Shown here: positions 1-8,884 of the stretch, in pieces
Position numbering within the stretch: position 1 is the first letter of the stretch
Layout: the number at the start of each line of letters is the position of its first letter
Source of the DNA: CAZADA01 sp964526675
Lineage (GTDB): Bacteria; Pseudomonadota; Alphaproteobacteria; Caulobacterales; Maricaulaceae
NCBI GenBank assembly: GCA_964526675.1
Contig: CAZGLY010000009.1
Span: 1-64,000 of the forward strand
DNA: 64,000 nt
Direction: 5' to 3'
The notes under the pieces: generated by a model
Told to the model about the DNA's origin: nothing
Databases searched by the model: none
The model's input: only the letters and a program-made list of their open reading frames with translations
Made by a program: the position numbers and the translations under genes

Positions 1-2
1 AC

Positions 3-1100
3 GTGATCCCCCGCAGTATGGGCTACGACCGCGACGGGTGGACCGCGCTCACGGCCGCGATGATCGATCTCACGGGCGATCGCGACGATCAGACCGCGAT
101 CCTGGATTATCTCGCGCAGCACTATCCGCCCAACAATCCGCGGCCGGCGACGCTGGTGGAGGGCCCGCTGGCGGTCGGCTTCACGTCATGGGTCGCGCCG
201 ACGCTCGGACAGCGACCGCGAGACCCGGTGGAGGCGCCGGACGGGCGGATTTGGTGGGTCGGCCAGCGCCTCGACATTCTCGGCGTGATCGATCCCGCGA
301 CCGGCGCCATGCGGGAATACCCGCTGCCTCCAGGAGCCCTTCCCCACAGCGTCAACATCGCGCCGGACGGCGGCGTTTGGTATCTGGGCAACGGCAACGG
401 AACCCTCGGCAAGTTGGATCCCGACACCGGGGCCGTGCATGAGGTCGCCATGCCCGATCCGAACGCGCGCGATCCCCACACCGGGGTGTTCGACGCGGAT
501 GGTGTCTTCTGGTTCACGCTGCAGCGCAGCAACATGCTGGGCCGGTTCGATCCCGCGACGGAGGAGGTGCGCCTCGTGACAATGCCGACGCCGGGCTCAC
601 GGCCCTATGGCGTCAAAGTCGCGGCGGACGGGGCGCTTTGGGTGGCCTGCAACGGCTCCAACTGCCTGGTGCGCGTGGACCCGCAGACGATGGCGGCCAC
701 GCGCGTCGACCTGCCGGGCGACGACGCGCATGTGCGTCGGCTCGACATCGCCGATGACGGGATGATCTGGTACGGCGACGCGGGCCGGGGCCGCCTCGGC
801 CGCTATGATCCCACGAGCGGCGCGATCGAGACCTGGCCGTCGCCCAGCGGACCGACGTCACACCCCTACGCGATGGCCATTGTCGACGGGATCGTGTGGT
901 ACACGGAATCGGGCGCGCGGCCGGACGCTCTGGTGCGGTTTGACCCCAAAACGGAACGCTTTCAGAGCTGGGCCGTTCCCTCCGGACCCATCTATGCGGG
1001 CATTGTGCGGCACATGCGCCCGACACGGGACGGCGCGCTCCTGATTCACCAAGGCGCGACCAATCGGATCCTGCGCGTTGACCTGCCGCCGGCTGAGTGA
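3..1100 (+). CDS. Vgb-like (streptogramin lyase family) beta-propeller protein, 5' truncated
   Basis: The frame is open to the window edge and its first possible codon is a GTG at base 3, so the true start is probably upstream. From about residue 65 on there are repeated blade units ending in D-G-x-x-W, for example APDGGVWYL, AADGALWVA and ADDGMIWYG, spaced about 45 residues apart. This is the pattern of the virginiamycin B lyase/NHL-like propeller family. The first 45 residues (ending YLAQHYPPN) resemble the last helices of the cytochrome-c-like domain that precedes the propeller in many proteobacterial members. Such proteins are usually periplasmic and their substrates are mostly unknown. 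Antibiotic lyase activity should not be assumed. The next gene follows within 30 bases on the same strand. Confidence 0.75.
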   Translation: MIPRSMGYDRDGWTALTAAMIDLTGDRDDQTAILDYLAQHYPPNNPRPATLVEGPLAVGFTSWVAPTLGQRPRDPVEAPDGRIWWVGQRLDILGVIDPATGAMREYPLPPGALPHSVNIAPDGGVWYLGNGNGTLGKLDPDTGAVHEVAMPDPNARDPHTGVFDADGVFWFTLQRSNMLGRFDPATEEVRLVTMPTPGSRPYGVKVAADGALWVACNGSNCLVRVDPQTMAATRVDLPGDDAHVRRLDIADDGMIWYGDAGRGRLGRYDPTSGAIETWPSPSGPTSHPYAMAIVDGIVWYTESGARPDALVRFDPKTERFQSWAVPSGPIYAGIVRHMRPTRDGALLIHQGATNRILRVDLPPAE

Positions 1101-1128
1101 CGGGCGGCGCTTTGATGGATGGCGACAC

Positions 1129-2259
1129 ATGCGGGTGATCGTGCGGGTTCGGGCGTGGCTCAGCGCTGTGGTCGCCGCCGGCGTGTTGGCGGCGATCGGC
1201 CTCGCCGCGGCGGAGGACCGGGCGGCGCTCGATCCAGCGACTGCGGCGGCGATCGACGCCCTCTTCGCCGAGCACGCCGGCACGGACAGCCCAGGCGTCG
1301 CCATCGGGATCGTGCGCCACGGCGCTCTTGTGTTCGCGAAGGGCTATGGCGCGGCCGACCTGGAGTCCGGCGCGCCGATCACGGCGGACACCGCGTTCAA
1401 TCTGGCCTCTCTGTCCAAGCAGTTCACCGGCGCGGCGCTCGCCTTCGGTCTGGTGGAGCGGCGGGTCGATCTTGACGATCCGCTCGCGGCGCATTGGCCG
1501 GAGCTGCCGTCCTTCATGGCGGAGATCACCCTTGGCCACCTCGCCTACATGACCAGCGGCCTGCCGGAGTACTACACCCTGCCGTCGCCCCGAGGCGGCT
1601 GGGCGTCAGAGGATGGGTTCACCGTCGATGACGCAGTGGCGGCGGTCTTCGCCGCGGGCGGCCTCGAGTTCGCGCCCGGTTCGCAATGGGCGTATTCGAA
1701 CATCAACTACCAGCTGCTGGCGCTCACGGCGGCGCGGCTCAACGAAACGGACTTCCCGACATTGCTGCGCACGCGTGTGTTCGCGCCTCTCGGCATGAAC
1801 CAAACCTGGATCGACGCGCCGATCCAAACGGACCGCGCCGACCGCGCGACGGCCTATGTGCGGGACGAAGCGGAGCAAACGTGGCGGCCCGCGCGTCGCC
1901 TTTCGCCTCATTACGGCGGCAGCGGCATGTTCTCGTCTCTGCGCGATCTCGCGGCGTGGGACCGCGCGCTCTACACCACCAAGGCGTTCGGCCCGGCGTT
2001 CACGGACGCGATGCTGGCGCGCCGGCCCTATGATCACGACAAAACGAACGACGCGCTCGGTCTGGTCCATGGCGGCCACCGAGGGCTGGCGACGATCTGG
2101 TACGAAGGCGGCGATTATGGCGTGTCGACCGCCGTGATCCGCGCGCCCGCGCGCGACGAAACCGTGATCTGCCTCGCCAACTTCGCCGACGCCCAGTGCT
2201 TTGCGAAGGCGCGCGCGGTGCTGGACGTCATCATCGACGCTGACGCGGCGGCGCGCTGA
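1129..2259 (+). CDS. Beta-lactamase-related serine hydrolase (class C/DD-peptidase fold), exported
   Basis: Residues 1-28 form a signal peptide (basic start, Ala/Leu/Val core, then AAAED). The catalytic S94-L-S-K97 of the SxxK motif sits in NLASLSKQFTG, and the Y-S-N motif lies in WAYSNINYQ near residue 190, as in class C beta-lactamases, esterases and D-aminopeptidases. Length (376 aa) is normal for the family. I chose the ATG at 1129 because the signal peptide begins there; the longer frame adds 17 unlikely residues overlapping the previous gene. Substrate cannot be deduced: most environmental members are esterases or peptidases, not resistance enzymes. It probably shares a transcript with the upstream propeller gene. 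Confidence 0.85.
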   Translation: MRVIVRVRAWLSAVVAAGVLAAIGLAAAEDRAALDPATAAAIDALFAEHAGTDSPGVAIGIVRHGALVFAKGYGAADLESGAPITADTAFNLASLSKQFTGAALAFGLVERRVDLDDPLAAHWPELPSFMAEITLGHLAYMTSGLPEYYTLPSPRGGWASEDGFTVDDAVAAVFAAGGLEFAPGSQWAYSNINYQLLALTAARLNETDFPTLLRTRVFAPLGMNQTWIDAPIQTDRADRATAYVRDEAEQTWRPARRLSPHYGGSGMFSSLRDLAAWDRALYTTKAFGPAFTDAMLARRPYDHDKTNDALGLVHGGHRGLATIWYEGGDYGVSTAVIRAPARDETVICLANFADAQCFAKARAVLDVIIDADAAAR

Positions 2260-2297
2260 CGCTGGCCGCGGGCGCCGCCCTGCGCTAAGTGCCGTCT

Positions 2298-3488
2298 ATG
2301 CTTGTGATGGATGAGTTGAAAGATCCGCTGCCGCTGGCGCGCGCGCTGATCGAACGCCAAAGCGTCACGCCGGCCGACGACGGCGCGCTCGACGCGCTCC
2401 AGACAGCGCTCACCCGGTTGGGGTTCGCGTGCCGGCGGATGCGTTTTCACGAGGTGGACAATCTCTACGCCCGTCGCGGCGACGCGTCCCCCAATCTCTG
2501 CTTTGCCGGCCACACCGACGTCGTGCCCGTCGGCAACGCCGGCGCGTGGACACGCCCGCCCTTCGCAGCGGCGGTCGACGGCGACACGCTGTGGGGCCGC
2601 GGCGCGGTGGACATGAAAAGCGCCATCGCCGCCTTTGTCGCCGCCGTGGCGCGGGTCTCGGACGACGCCGCGCCACGCGGCTCGATCAGTCTGCTCATCA
2701 CGGGCGATGAAGAGGGCCCCGGCCTTCATGGGACGAAGGCGATGCTGCCCGTGCTTCACGCCGACGGCGAACGGATCGACCACTGCCTGGTCGGCGAGCC
2801 CACCAGCGCCGGGCGCATCGGCGATCAGATCAAGATTGGCCGACGCGGCTCCCTCAACGCGGTGCTGACGGTGGACGGGCGTCAAGGCCATGTGGCCTAT
2901 CCCGAGCGGGCCGAGAACCCGGTGCCGATCCTTCTCACCCTGCTGGACCGCCTGCGCGCGCGGATGATCGATCAAGGGCCGGTGGCGCATTTCCAGCCGT
3001 CCAATCTCGAAATCACGTCCGTGGACGTTGGCAATCGCGCCCACAACGTGATCCCCGCCCAGGCGGTCGCGCGGTTCAACATTCGCTTCAACACCGCCCA
3101 GCGCGGCGCGGATCTCACACACTGGATCGAGGGTGAAGTGGAGGCGGCGAAAGGCGGCTTCGGCGCCGGTTTCGACGGCGATGTGCGCGCCGACATCGCC
3201 GTCACGGGCGAAGCGTTTCTCACGCCCACCGGCCCGTTCACCGCGCTCCTGCACGAGGCGGTGACGGCGGAGACCGGCGCAGAGCCTGTGTTCTCGACCG
3301 GCGGCGGCACGTCGGATGCGCGCTTCATCAAGGACTACGCGCCGGTCGCGGAACTCGGGCTGGTGGGAACGACGATGCATCAAGTGGACGAGCGCGTGCC
3401 GCTGGCGGACATGGAGACGCTCACGCGCATCTACGCGCGGATCCTGCGCGGCTATTTCGCCGATCCCGAACTCGCGCCCTCGGGATAG
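2298..3488 (+). CDS. dapE: Succinyl-diaminopimelate desuccinylase DapE
   Basis: M20 metallopeptidase that hydrolyses N-succinyl-LL-2,6-diaminopimelate to succinate and LL-DAP in lysine and peptidoglycan synthesis, in the cytoplasm. Visible motifs are the first metal histidine in FAGHTDVVPVG, the bridging aspartate in GRGAVDMKSAIA, the catalytic Glu pair in ITGDEEGPGLHG, and the distal histidine in GTTMHQVDE. Length of about 395 aa is usual. ATG at 2298, ATG at 2307 and GTG at 2289 are all possible starts; no clear Shine-Dalgarno decides among them. It converges on truA and their 3' ends overlap by 37 bases. Confidence 0.95.
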   Translation: MLVMDELKDPLPLARALIERQSVTPADDGALDALQTALTRLGFACRRMRFHEVDNLYARRGDASPNLCFAGHTDVVPVGNAGAWTRPPFAAAVDGDTLWGRGAVDMKSAIAAFVAAVARVSDDAAPRGSISLLITGDEEGPGLHGTKAMLPVLHADGERIDHCLVGEPTSAGRIGDQIKIGRRGSLNAVLTVDGRQGHVAYPERAENPVPILLTLLDRLRARMIDQGPVAHFQPSNLEITSVDVGNRAHNVIPAQAVARFNIRFNTAQRGADLTHWIEGEVEAAKGGFGAGFDGDVRADIAVTGEAFLTPTGPFTALLHEAVTAETGAEPVFSTGGGTSDARFIKDYAPVAELGLVGTTMHQVDERVPLADMETLTRIYARILRGYFADPELAPSG

Positions 3489-4255
3489 ATCACGGCGGCG
3501 AGGTAAAGCCCATCCGGGGGCGCCACGGGCCCGCAGGCCGCGCGATCGCGGGCGGCGAGGCTGTCGCCGACGCGCGCCTCGGGCCACTTGCCGCGCCCCA
3601 CCTCCACCAACGCGCCAACGATGGACCGGACCTGCCGGTGCAAGAACGACCGCGCCGCGCAGGTCACCCACACTTCCGACTGCGGGTTCAACGCTCCGCT
3701 TTCGGCCCACGGACCCGCGCGCCGGACAACGCCGATCTGATCGAGCGTCTTCACGGGGCTCTCCGCTTGGCACTGGCTGTCGCGAAACGTTGTGAAGTCA
3801 TGGCGTCCAACGAGGGCCTGAGCCGCGCGATGCATGGCCTCCGCGTCCAGGACGGTGGGCGCGCGCCACACCGTCCCCGCCGCCAGCGTCAACGGCGCCC
3901 GCCGATCCACAAGCCGATAGAGATACCGGCGCTCCACCGCATCAAAGCGTGCGTGAAACTCCGCCCCGACGCGCTCCACCGCCGTCACCGCGATCGGCGC
4001 CGGCCGGAGGTGGTGATTGAGCGCGTCACGCACCGTGTCCGGCGGCCAATCCTGCGCGAAATCCACGTGAGCGACTTGCCCAAGCGCGTGAACGCCGGCG
4101 TCCGTCCGTCCCGCCCCATAGACGGCGCAGGGGGCCCCGGCGAGCGCGGCGGCGGCGTCCTCCACGGCGCCTTGGAGGCTGGGGCCGTTCTCCTGGCGCT
4201 GCCACCCCACGAAGGGACCGCCGTGATACTCAAGCGTCAGTTTGAACCGAGGCAC
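3452..4255 (-). CDS. truA: tRNA pseudouridine(38-40) synthase TruA
   Basis: Converts uridines 38-40 of the tRNA anticodon arm to pseudouridine. The catalytic aspartate lies in GAGRTDAGVHALGQVAHVDF, the signature of the family, and the conserved RSFLHRQVRSIVG block is near the C terminus. The GTG at 4255 gives VPRFKLTLEYHGG, the normal TruA N terminus, and a normal length of 267 aa; upstream in-frame codons are arginine-rich shadow sequence. It is the last gene of a minus-strand run def-fmt-GNAT-truA and starts 22 bases after the GNAT stop. Confidence 0.95.
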   Translation of the reverse strand: MPRFKLTLEYHGGPFVGWQRQENGPSLQGAVEDAAAALAGAPCAVYGAGRTDAGVHALGQVAHVDFAQDWPPDTVRDALNHHLRPAPIAVTAVERVGAEFHARFDAVERRYLYRLVDRRAPLTLAAGTVWRAPTVLDAEAMHRAAQALVGRHDFTTFRDSQCQAESPVKTLDQIGVVRRAGPWAESGALNPQSEVWVTCAARSFLHRQVRSIVGALVEVGRGKWPEARVGDSLAARDRAACGPVAPPDGLYLAAVIYPEGASSGSAK

Positions 4256-4277
4256 GGCCCGCGCGCTCCCACAGCGA

Positions 4278-4820
4278 TCAGCGACGCCGCCGGGGCGTCT
4301 CTGTCGGCGAGATGAAGGCGTTGGGATAGACCAAACGACCGCGTTGCGGCCCCGACGCCAAGCGCAACGCCATGAAGGCGGGGCCCGGCCACGGCGACTC
4401 AAAGCGCGCCGCCGGCTCTGGATCAAAACCGAAGCGCGCGTAGTAGCCCGGCTCGCCAAGCACGAAAATCCACGCCTCCCCGGCGTCCCGCATCATCGCG
4501 ACGCCCGTTTGGATCAGCGCCGAGCCGACGCCCTCCCGCTGGCGATCCGGCCGCACGCTCATGGGACCCAAGCCGGCGGCGTCGCCCACCAGCGCCGGTT
4601 CCGCTCCATCCCCCTCCGACGGGGCGCCGACGCCAATGCGAAAGAACTGAATGTGCCCGATGACCGCGCCGTCTTCTTCCGCCACAAGCGAAGCGAGGCT
4701 GTCGCCGTCGGCGGCCAAGCGCTGAACGATCGCGGCCTCGTCCGCGCCGCCAAAGGCTTGGGTGTTCAACGCCGCGATCACGGGATCATCAGCAGCGATC
4801 GCGGGACGAACGAGTGTCAT
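4278..4820 (-). CDS. GNAT-family N-acetyltransferase
   Basis: About 180 aa with a GNAT fold of the type found in putative acetyltransferases with a YjgM/YhbS-like core. Motif A of acetyl-CoA binding is visible as VRPDRQREGVGSALIQ around residue 100, followed by GEAWIFVLGEPGYYARFGFDP, the typical 'GdpxYYxrFGF' block of this subgroup. ATG at 4820 gives MTLVRPAIAADDP, a normal beginning. Substrate is unknown. It sits between fmt and truA, a position that is often empty in related genomes, so it looks like an insertion into a housekeeping operon. Confidence 0.85.
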   Translation of the reverse strand: MTLVRPAIAADDPVIAALNTQAFGGADEAAIVQRLAADGDSLASLVAEEDGAVIGHIQFFRIGVGAPSEGDGAEPALVGDAAGLGPMSVRPDRQREGVGSALIQTGVAMMRDAGEAWIFVLGEPGYYARFGFDPEPAARFESPWPGPAFMALRLASGPQRGRLVYPNAFISPTETPRRRR

Positions 4821-4899
4821 GCAGCACCATGACACAGCGTCGTCGGCTTTTCACGCCTTCGCCACAACCCACGCCGCAGCCTCCCCGGCGCATCGACGG

Positions 4900-5856
4900 T
4901 CACGCGACGATCACGCCCGCCGGCACCGGCGCGCCGCGCAGAAACTCCGCCGCCGCTTGCGGCTTCTTGCCCTCACGCTGAACCTGCGTCAGCCGCACCG
5001 CGCCGCCGCGCTCGTCGGGGCCGCAAGCGATCAGGAGGGCGTCATCCAACGCCGCGCCGGCGACCGCGCCGGCGCGAGGCGCGTCGGGCTCCACTCGGCA
5101 GTGGAGCGCCTTCACCCGCCCCTGACACCGTTCGACGTCGAGTTCGAACCACGCGCCCGGAAACGGCGACAAACCGCGGATGTGGCGGTCGACCTCCCGC
5201 GCGGGGCGGGTCCAGTCGATGCGCGCTTCGGCTTTGTCGATTTTCCGGGCGTAGGTCACGCCCTCGGCGCTCTGCGGCGTCGGCTCCAGGCTCCCGCGTT
5301 CGAGCGCCGCCAGCGCGCGCGGCAGCAGCTGCGCGCCGATCGCCGCGAGGCGATCGTGCAGGCTTCCCGCCGTGTCATCGTCGTGGATCGGGGTCGCTTC
5401 GCTGAGCAAAACGGGGCCGGTGTCGAGGCCGGCCTCCATCTGCATAATTTGCACGCCCGTGCGCGGGTCGCCGGCCATGATCGCGCGGTGAATGGGCGCG
5501 GCGCCGCGCCACCGCGGCAGCAGCGAAGCGTGGAGGTTCACGCAGCCAAGCCGCGGCGCATCCAGGGTGTCCTGGGTCAGAATCTGTCCGTAGGCGACCA
5601 CGACGGCGAGATCGAGGTCGAGGGCCGCAAACGCCGCCCGTTCAGCCTCCGCTTTCATGCTCGACGGCGTGCGCACCGGCAAACCCAGCGCGTCCGCTTG
5701 CTGGTGCACCGGGCTTTTGCGGTCGGCTTGACCACGCCCGGCCGGCCGCGGCGGCTGGGTGTAGACGGCGGCGACGGTGTGGCCGGCCGCCGCGATTTCC
5801 GTGAGCGCGGCCACCGCGAAATCCGGCGTGCCCATGAACGCAAGGCGGAGAGTCAT
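4900..5856 (-). CDS. fmt: Methionyl-tRNA formyltransferase
   Basis: Formylates Met-tRNAfMet with 10-formyl-tetrahydrofolate. The N terminus MTLRLAFMGTPDFAV is canonical, the catalytic block LHASLLPRWRGAAPI with downstream GDPRTGVQIMQMEAGLDTGPVL is complete, and the C-terminal OB-like domain follows to a normal total of 318 aa. It is the second gene after def, 55 bases downstream of it; the two enzymes act at opposite ends of the formyl cycle and are commonly paired. Confidence 0.96.
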   Translation of the reverse strand: MTLRLAFMGTPDFAVAALTEIAAAGHTVAAVYTQPPRPAGRGQADRKSPVHQQADALGLPVRTPSSMKAEAERAAFAALDLDLAVVVAYGQILTQDTLDAPRLGCVNLHASLLPRWRGAAPIHRAIMAGDPRTGVQIMQMEAGLDTGPVLLSEATPIHDDDTAGSLHDRLAAIGAQLLPRALAALERGSLEPTPQSAEGVTYARKIDKAEARIDWTRPAREVDRHIRGLSPFPGAWFELDVERCQGRVKALHCRVEPDAPRAGAVAGAALDDALLIACGPDERGGAVRLTQVQREGKKPQAAAEFLRGAPVPAGVIVA

Positions 5857-5911
5857 GGGCGGTCCTCGTGGCGGGCGATCGGCTGTGGGCGGCGCTCGGC
5901 GCGCCGGCCGT

Positions 5912-6430
5912 TTAGGCTTTTTCTTTTTCCGCTTTGGTCTTTTGGACGCGCTTGACCGCGCGGTCGCGCTTCAGGCGCGACAGATAGTCGATGAACAGCA
6001 CGCCCTCGAGATGATCCATCTCATGCTGGATGCAGACCGCATACAAACCCTCAGCCCACTCCACGACCTCCTCGCCCTCATAGTTGAGGTAACGGATTTT
6101 GGCGCGCAGCGGCCGATCCACGGCCTCATAGACATCCGGCACCGACAAACACCCCTCTTCGTAGGGGGCGGTGTCTTCATTGGTCTCAAGGATCTCGGGA
6201 TTGACGAAAAAGCGAGGCTCGGGCTCGTCGCCCTTGCCCGCGAGATCCATCACAATCACCCGCTTCGGCACCCCAATCTGGATCGCCGCCAGCCCGATGC
6301 CCGGCGCGGCGTACATCGTCTCCAGCATGTCGTCCATCAGCGCGCGGATCTCGTCGTCCACGCGCTCAACCGGCTGTGAGACTTGCTTCAGCCGCGGGTC
6401 CGGCACGGTGAGAATGGGTCGTATGGCCAT
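5912..6430 (-). CDS. def: Peptide deformylase
   Basis: Removes the formyl group from the N-terminal methionine of nascent proteins. All three motifs are present: GIGLAAIQIG (motif 1), EGCLSVP with the metal-binding cysteine (motif 2), and HEMDHLEG, the HExxH metal site (motif 3). At 172 aa it is of usual length, with a lysine-rich tail (KTKAEKEKA). It leads the minus-strand run def-fmt-GNAT-truA. The 147 bases upstream, to rmuC, hold no recognisable gene. Confidence 0.97.
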   Translation of the reverse strand: MAIRPILTVPDPRLKQVSQPVERVDDEIRALMDDMLETMYAAPGIGLAAIQIGVPKRVIVMDLAGKGDEPEPRFFVNPEILETNEDTAPYEEGCLSVPDVYEAVDRPLRAKIRYLNYEGEEVVEWAEGLYAVCIQHEMDHLEGVLFIDYLSRLKRDRAVKRVQKTKAEKEKA

Positions 6431-6577
6431 GGCGAGAAATTAAGAACCGTTCTAAGGGTGATCAAGCGGCCGCGCGGGCGTCCTGCTGCATCGCAACATT
6501 CTGGCGGCGCGCCCTCTCCAGAACGTTAGCACAGAGACCCGCACGGATCAGCGGCGCGCGGCGCGAGCCGATCCGCG

Positions 6578-8062
6578 TCAGCGTCCCGCCCGCGCACGAC
6601 CGCGCGTTGCGGGGTCGGACGGCGCGGGGGTCACGTCCCGCACCACCGCCGCCTCTCGCTCTCCATCGACGTCGGCGGCCGAGGAGCCAAGCCGCAGATC
6701 CCGCCCCGGAGCGGGCAAGCGCGCCGCCAGCTCGATCTGCGGCAGCTCCGGCGCTGGCGCGGCCGTCTCGAAGACCTCCAACTCCTGAAACTTCCGGGCG
6801 CTCGGCATCACCTTCGCCTCCAGCGACCCCACCGCCTGGTTGTAGCTCTTCACGCCGCTTTCCAGCGCTTTGCCGAGCTTCGCCATGTGGGAGCCGAACG
6901 TCGCGAGACGGTCGTAGAGCGTCTTGCCCAGCTGGGCGACGTCCTGGGCGCGCTTGGCCGCCTCCTCCTGGCGCCAGCCGAACGCGGCCGCCTTCGCCAG
7001 CGCCACCAGCGTGGCGGGCGTGACGATGATGACGCGGTTCTCCACCGCTTTCTGGAACAGGTCGGGATCGCGTTCCGCGGCGGCCGCGTAGAAGTTTTCG
7101 CCCGGGATGAACATGGCCACAAAGTCAGGGCTGTTCTCCAGCTTATCCCAATAGCTCTTCTTGGCCAGAGCCCGCGCGTGCTCGCGCACTTGCTTGGCGT
7201 GACGCACGAGGGCGGCCTCCCGCGCCGCGTCGTCCGGCGCGTCGACGGCGTCGAGATACGCCTCCATCGGCGCTTTGGCGTCGATCACGAGGACCGCCCC
7301 GCCCGGCAGCCGCACGGTCACATCCGGACGATGGAGCCGGTCCTCATCGTCCCGCACGCCGACCTCCGTGTGAAAGTCGCAGTGCGCGGACATGCCCGCC
7401 AGCTCCAAAATGTTGCGCAGCTGCTCCTCGCCCCAACGGCCCCGCGTCTTGGGTTGAGCCCGCAAAGCGGTGGCGAGCTTGCCCGTCTCGGTGCGCGTCG
7501 CCTCCAAGCTTTCGCCGATTTTGCGGATTTGCTCGCCCAGCACGCTGTGGTCGCGCAAACGCGTCTCTTCCAACGACTTCACCTGGCTCTTGAACGCGGT
7601 GAAGCTTTCGTGGATCGGCGTGAGCAGCGCGCGCATCGCCTCCTCACGCGCTTTCAGGCCCCCCTCGGCGGTCGATTGCTGCTTCGCGAGCGTCTCGCCG
7701 GCAAGCTTCAAAAACGCTTCATTGCTCTTAGCCAACGCGTCCTGCGCCAGAGCGGCGAACTTCGTCTCCACCTCCGCGCGCAAACGGGTCAGATCCTCGC
7801 GCTCGCGGGCGAAAGCCGCCTCGCGTTCCCGCGCGCCGGCGAGCGCGGCGTCCGCCTCGGACACGCGGGCTCGCGCCTCCGACAGCTCCCGCGCCAGGTC
7901 ATCCGCGCGCGCCGCGGCGACCTTCGCCCCCAGGGCGTCGGCGGCCGCTTGCTCCGCCTTGGCCTCCGCCGCGCGACGACGCTCCATCTCCTCGCGCAGA
8001 CGCCACAGCGCAAACCCCAGCGCCGGCAGAGCCAGCAGCATCAAGGCGTAGCCGAGCTCCAT
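6578..8062 (-). CDS. rmuC: DNA recombination protein RmuC homologue
   Basis: One N-terminal membrane helix (about residues 3-20) is followed by a long coiled coil rich in Ala, Glu and Arg (residues about 25-180). Then comes the RmuC nuclease-like domain with GRWGEEQLRNILELAGM, the DVTVRLPGGAVLVIDAKAP block and SPDFVAMFIPGE. The IDAK resembles the catalytic strand of PD-(D/E)XK nucleases. RmuC limits inverted-repeat-associated rearrangements. I prefer ATG 8062 because GGAGG lies about five bases before it; ATG 8065 and GTG 8074 are alternatives. Length is 494 aa. Confidence 0.93.
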   Translation of the reverse strand: MELGYALMLLALPALGFALWRLREEMERRRAAEAKAEQAAADALGAKVAAARADDLARELSEARARVSEADAALAGAREREAAFAREREDLTRLRAEVETKFAALAQDALAKSNEAFLKLAGETLAKQQSTAEGGLKAREEAMRALLTPIHESFTAFKSQVKSLEETRLRDHSVLGEQIRKIGESLEATRTETGKLATALRAQPKTRGRWGEEQLRNILELAGMSAHCDFHTEVGVRDDEDRLHRPDVTVRLPGGAVLVIDAKAPMEAYLDAVDAPDDAAREAALVRHAKQVREHARALAKKSYWDKLENSPDFVAMFIPGENFYAAAAERDPDLFQKAVENRVIIVTPATLVALAKAAAFGWRQEEAAKRAQDVAQLGKTLYDRLATFGSHMAKLGKALESGVKSYNQAVGSLEAKVMPSARKFQELEVFETAAPAPELPQIELAARLPAPGRDLRLGSSAADVDGEREAAVVRDVTPAPSDPATRGRARAGR

Positions 8063-8192
8063 CATCCCCTCCACGGATCGCCGAATCAGAACAAAACAGA
8101 AACACGAAGCGTCGGCTCAGGTCAAGGGCGCGCCCCGCCATCCTTGGGGACGATTGAGGAACGGCGGTGCGCGCGACGGCTCGATGACCGTG

Positions 8193-8795
8193 CTAGACCG
8201 CGCGCCGGCTCGCCAACGCCGCGGACAGCGTGCCGTCGTCGAGATAGTCCAGCTCCCCGCCCACGGGCACGCCGCGCGCGATGTTGGAGATTGTGACGTC
8301 GGCGTCCTTCAGCATGTCGGCGATGTAATGGGCCGTGGCCGCGCCGTCGACGGTGGCGTTGAGCGCCAGCACGACCTCCCGCACCGCAGGATGGCGCGCG
8401 CGCTCCGCGAGCGCGCCCAGCCGCAAATCCTCCGGTCGGACGCCGTCGAGCGCCGACAACACGCCGCCCAGAACGTGATAACGGCCCGGAAAAGCGCCCG
8501 CGCGCTCGAGGGCCCAGAGGTCGCCGACCTCCTCCACCACACACAAGGTTGTGGGATCGCGGTCGGGCGCCGCGCAGATGGAGCACGGATCCGTCACATC
8601 GACTGAGCCGCATTGGGAACAGGTGCGCACCCGCTCAGCGGCCAACGCCAACGCGTCGGCCAACGGCGTCATCACCGCGTCGCGCCGCTTCAGCATGTGC
8701 AAGGCCGCCCGCCGCGCCGAACGGGGACCAAGCCCCGGCAGCTTCGCCAGAAGCTCGATCACGCGTTGCAGCTCGGGTCCCACAACATTTGTCAT
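8193..8795 (-). CDS. recR: Recombination mediator RecR
   Basis: Works with RecO/RecF in loading RecA at gaps. The order is the HhH motif LPGLGPRSARRAALHML, a C4 zinc finger (CSQC...CSIC), then a Toprim domain (LCVVEEVGDLWALE; LALNATVDGAATAHYI), ending GVPVGGELDYLDDGTL, the family signature. ATG at 8795 gives MTNVVGPELQRVIELL and a normal 200 aa. The usual dnaX-ybaB partners are absent here; the upstream neighbour is an acyl-CoA ligase gene. Confidence 0.96.
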   Translation of the reverse strand: MTNVVGPELQRVIELLAKLPGLGPRSARRAALHMLKRRDAVMTPLADALALAAERVRTCSQCGSVDVTDPCSICAAPDRDPTTLCVVEEVGDLWALERAGAFPGRYHVLGGVLSALDGVRPEDLRLGALAERARHPAVREVVLALNATVDGAATAHYIADMLKDADVTISNIARGVPVGGELDYLDDGTLSAALASRRAV

Positions 8796-8884
8796 CACGC
8801 GACTCGCTCCGCCCAACCTCCCATCATAGGGGATCGGGCGGAGCGTGGCGCAAGGGCCGAGCGCGGCGCGCCGGAGCGCCGACG

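Noticed and set aside
1129..2259. Antibiotic-resistance beta-lactamase
   Set aside because: SxxK and YSN are shared by esterases and peptidases of the same fold; nothing points to resistance.
2115..3773. Open minus-strand frame of 552 codons opposite dapE
   Set aside because: Arginine/Ala/His-rich translation without domains, antisense to a clear dapE; a product of high G+C.
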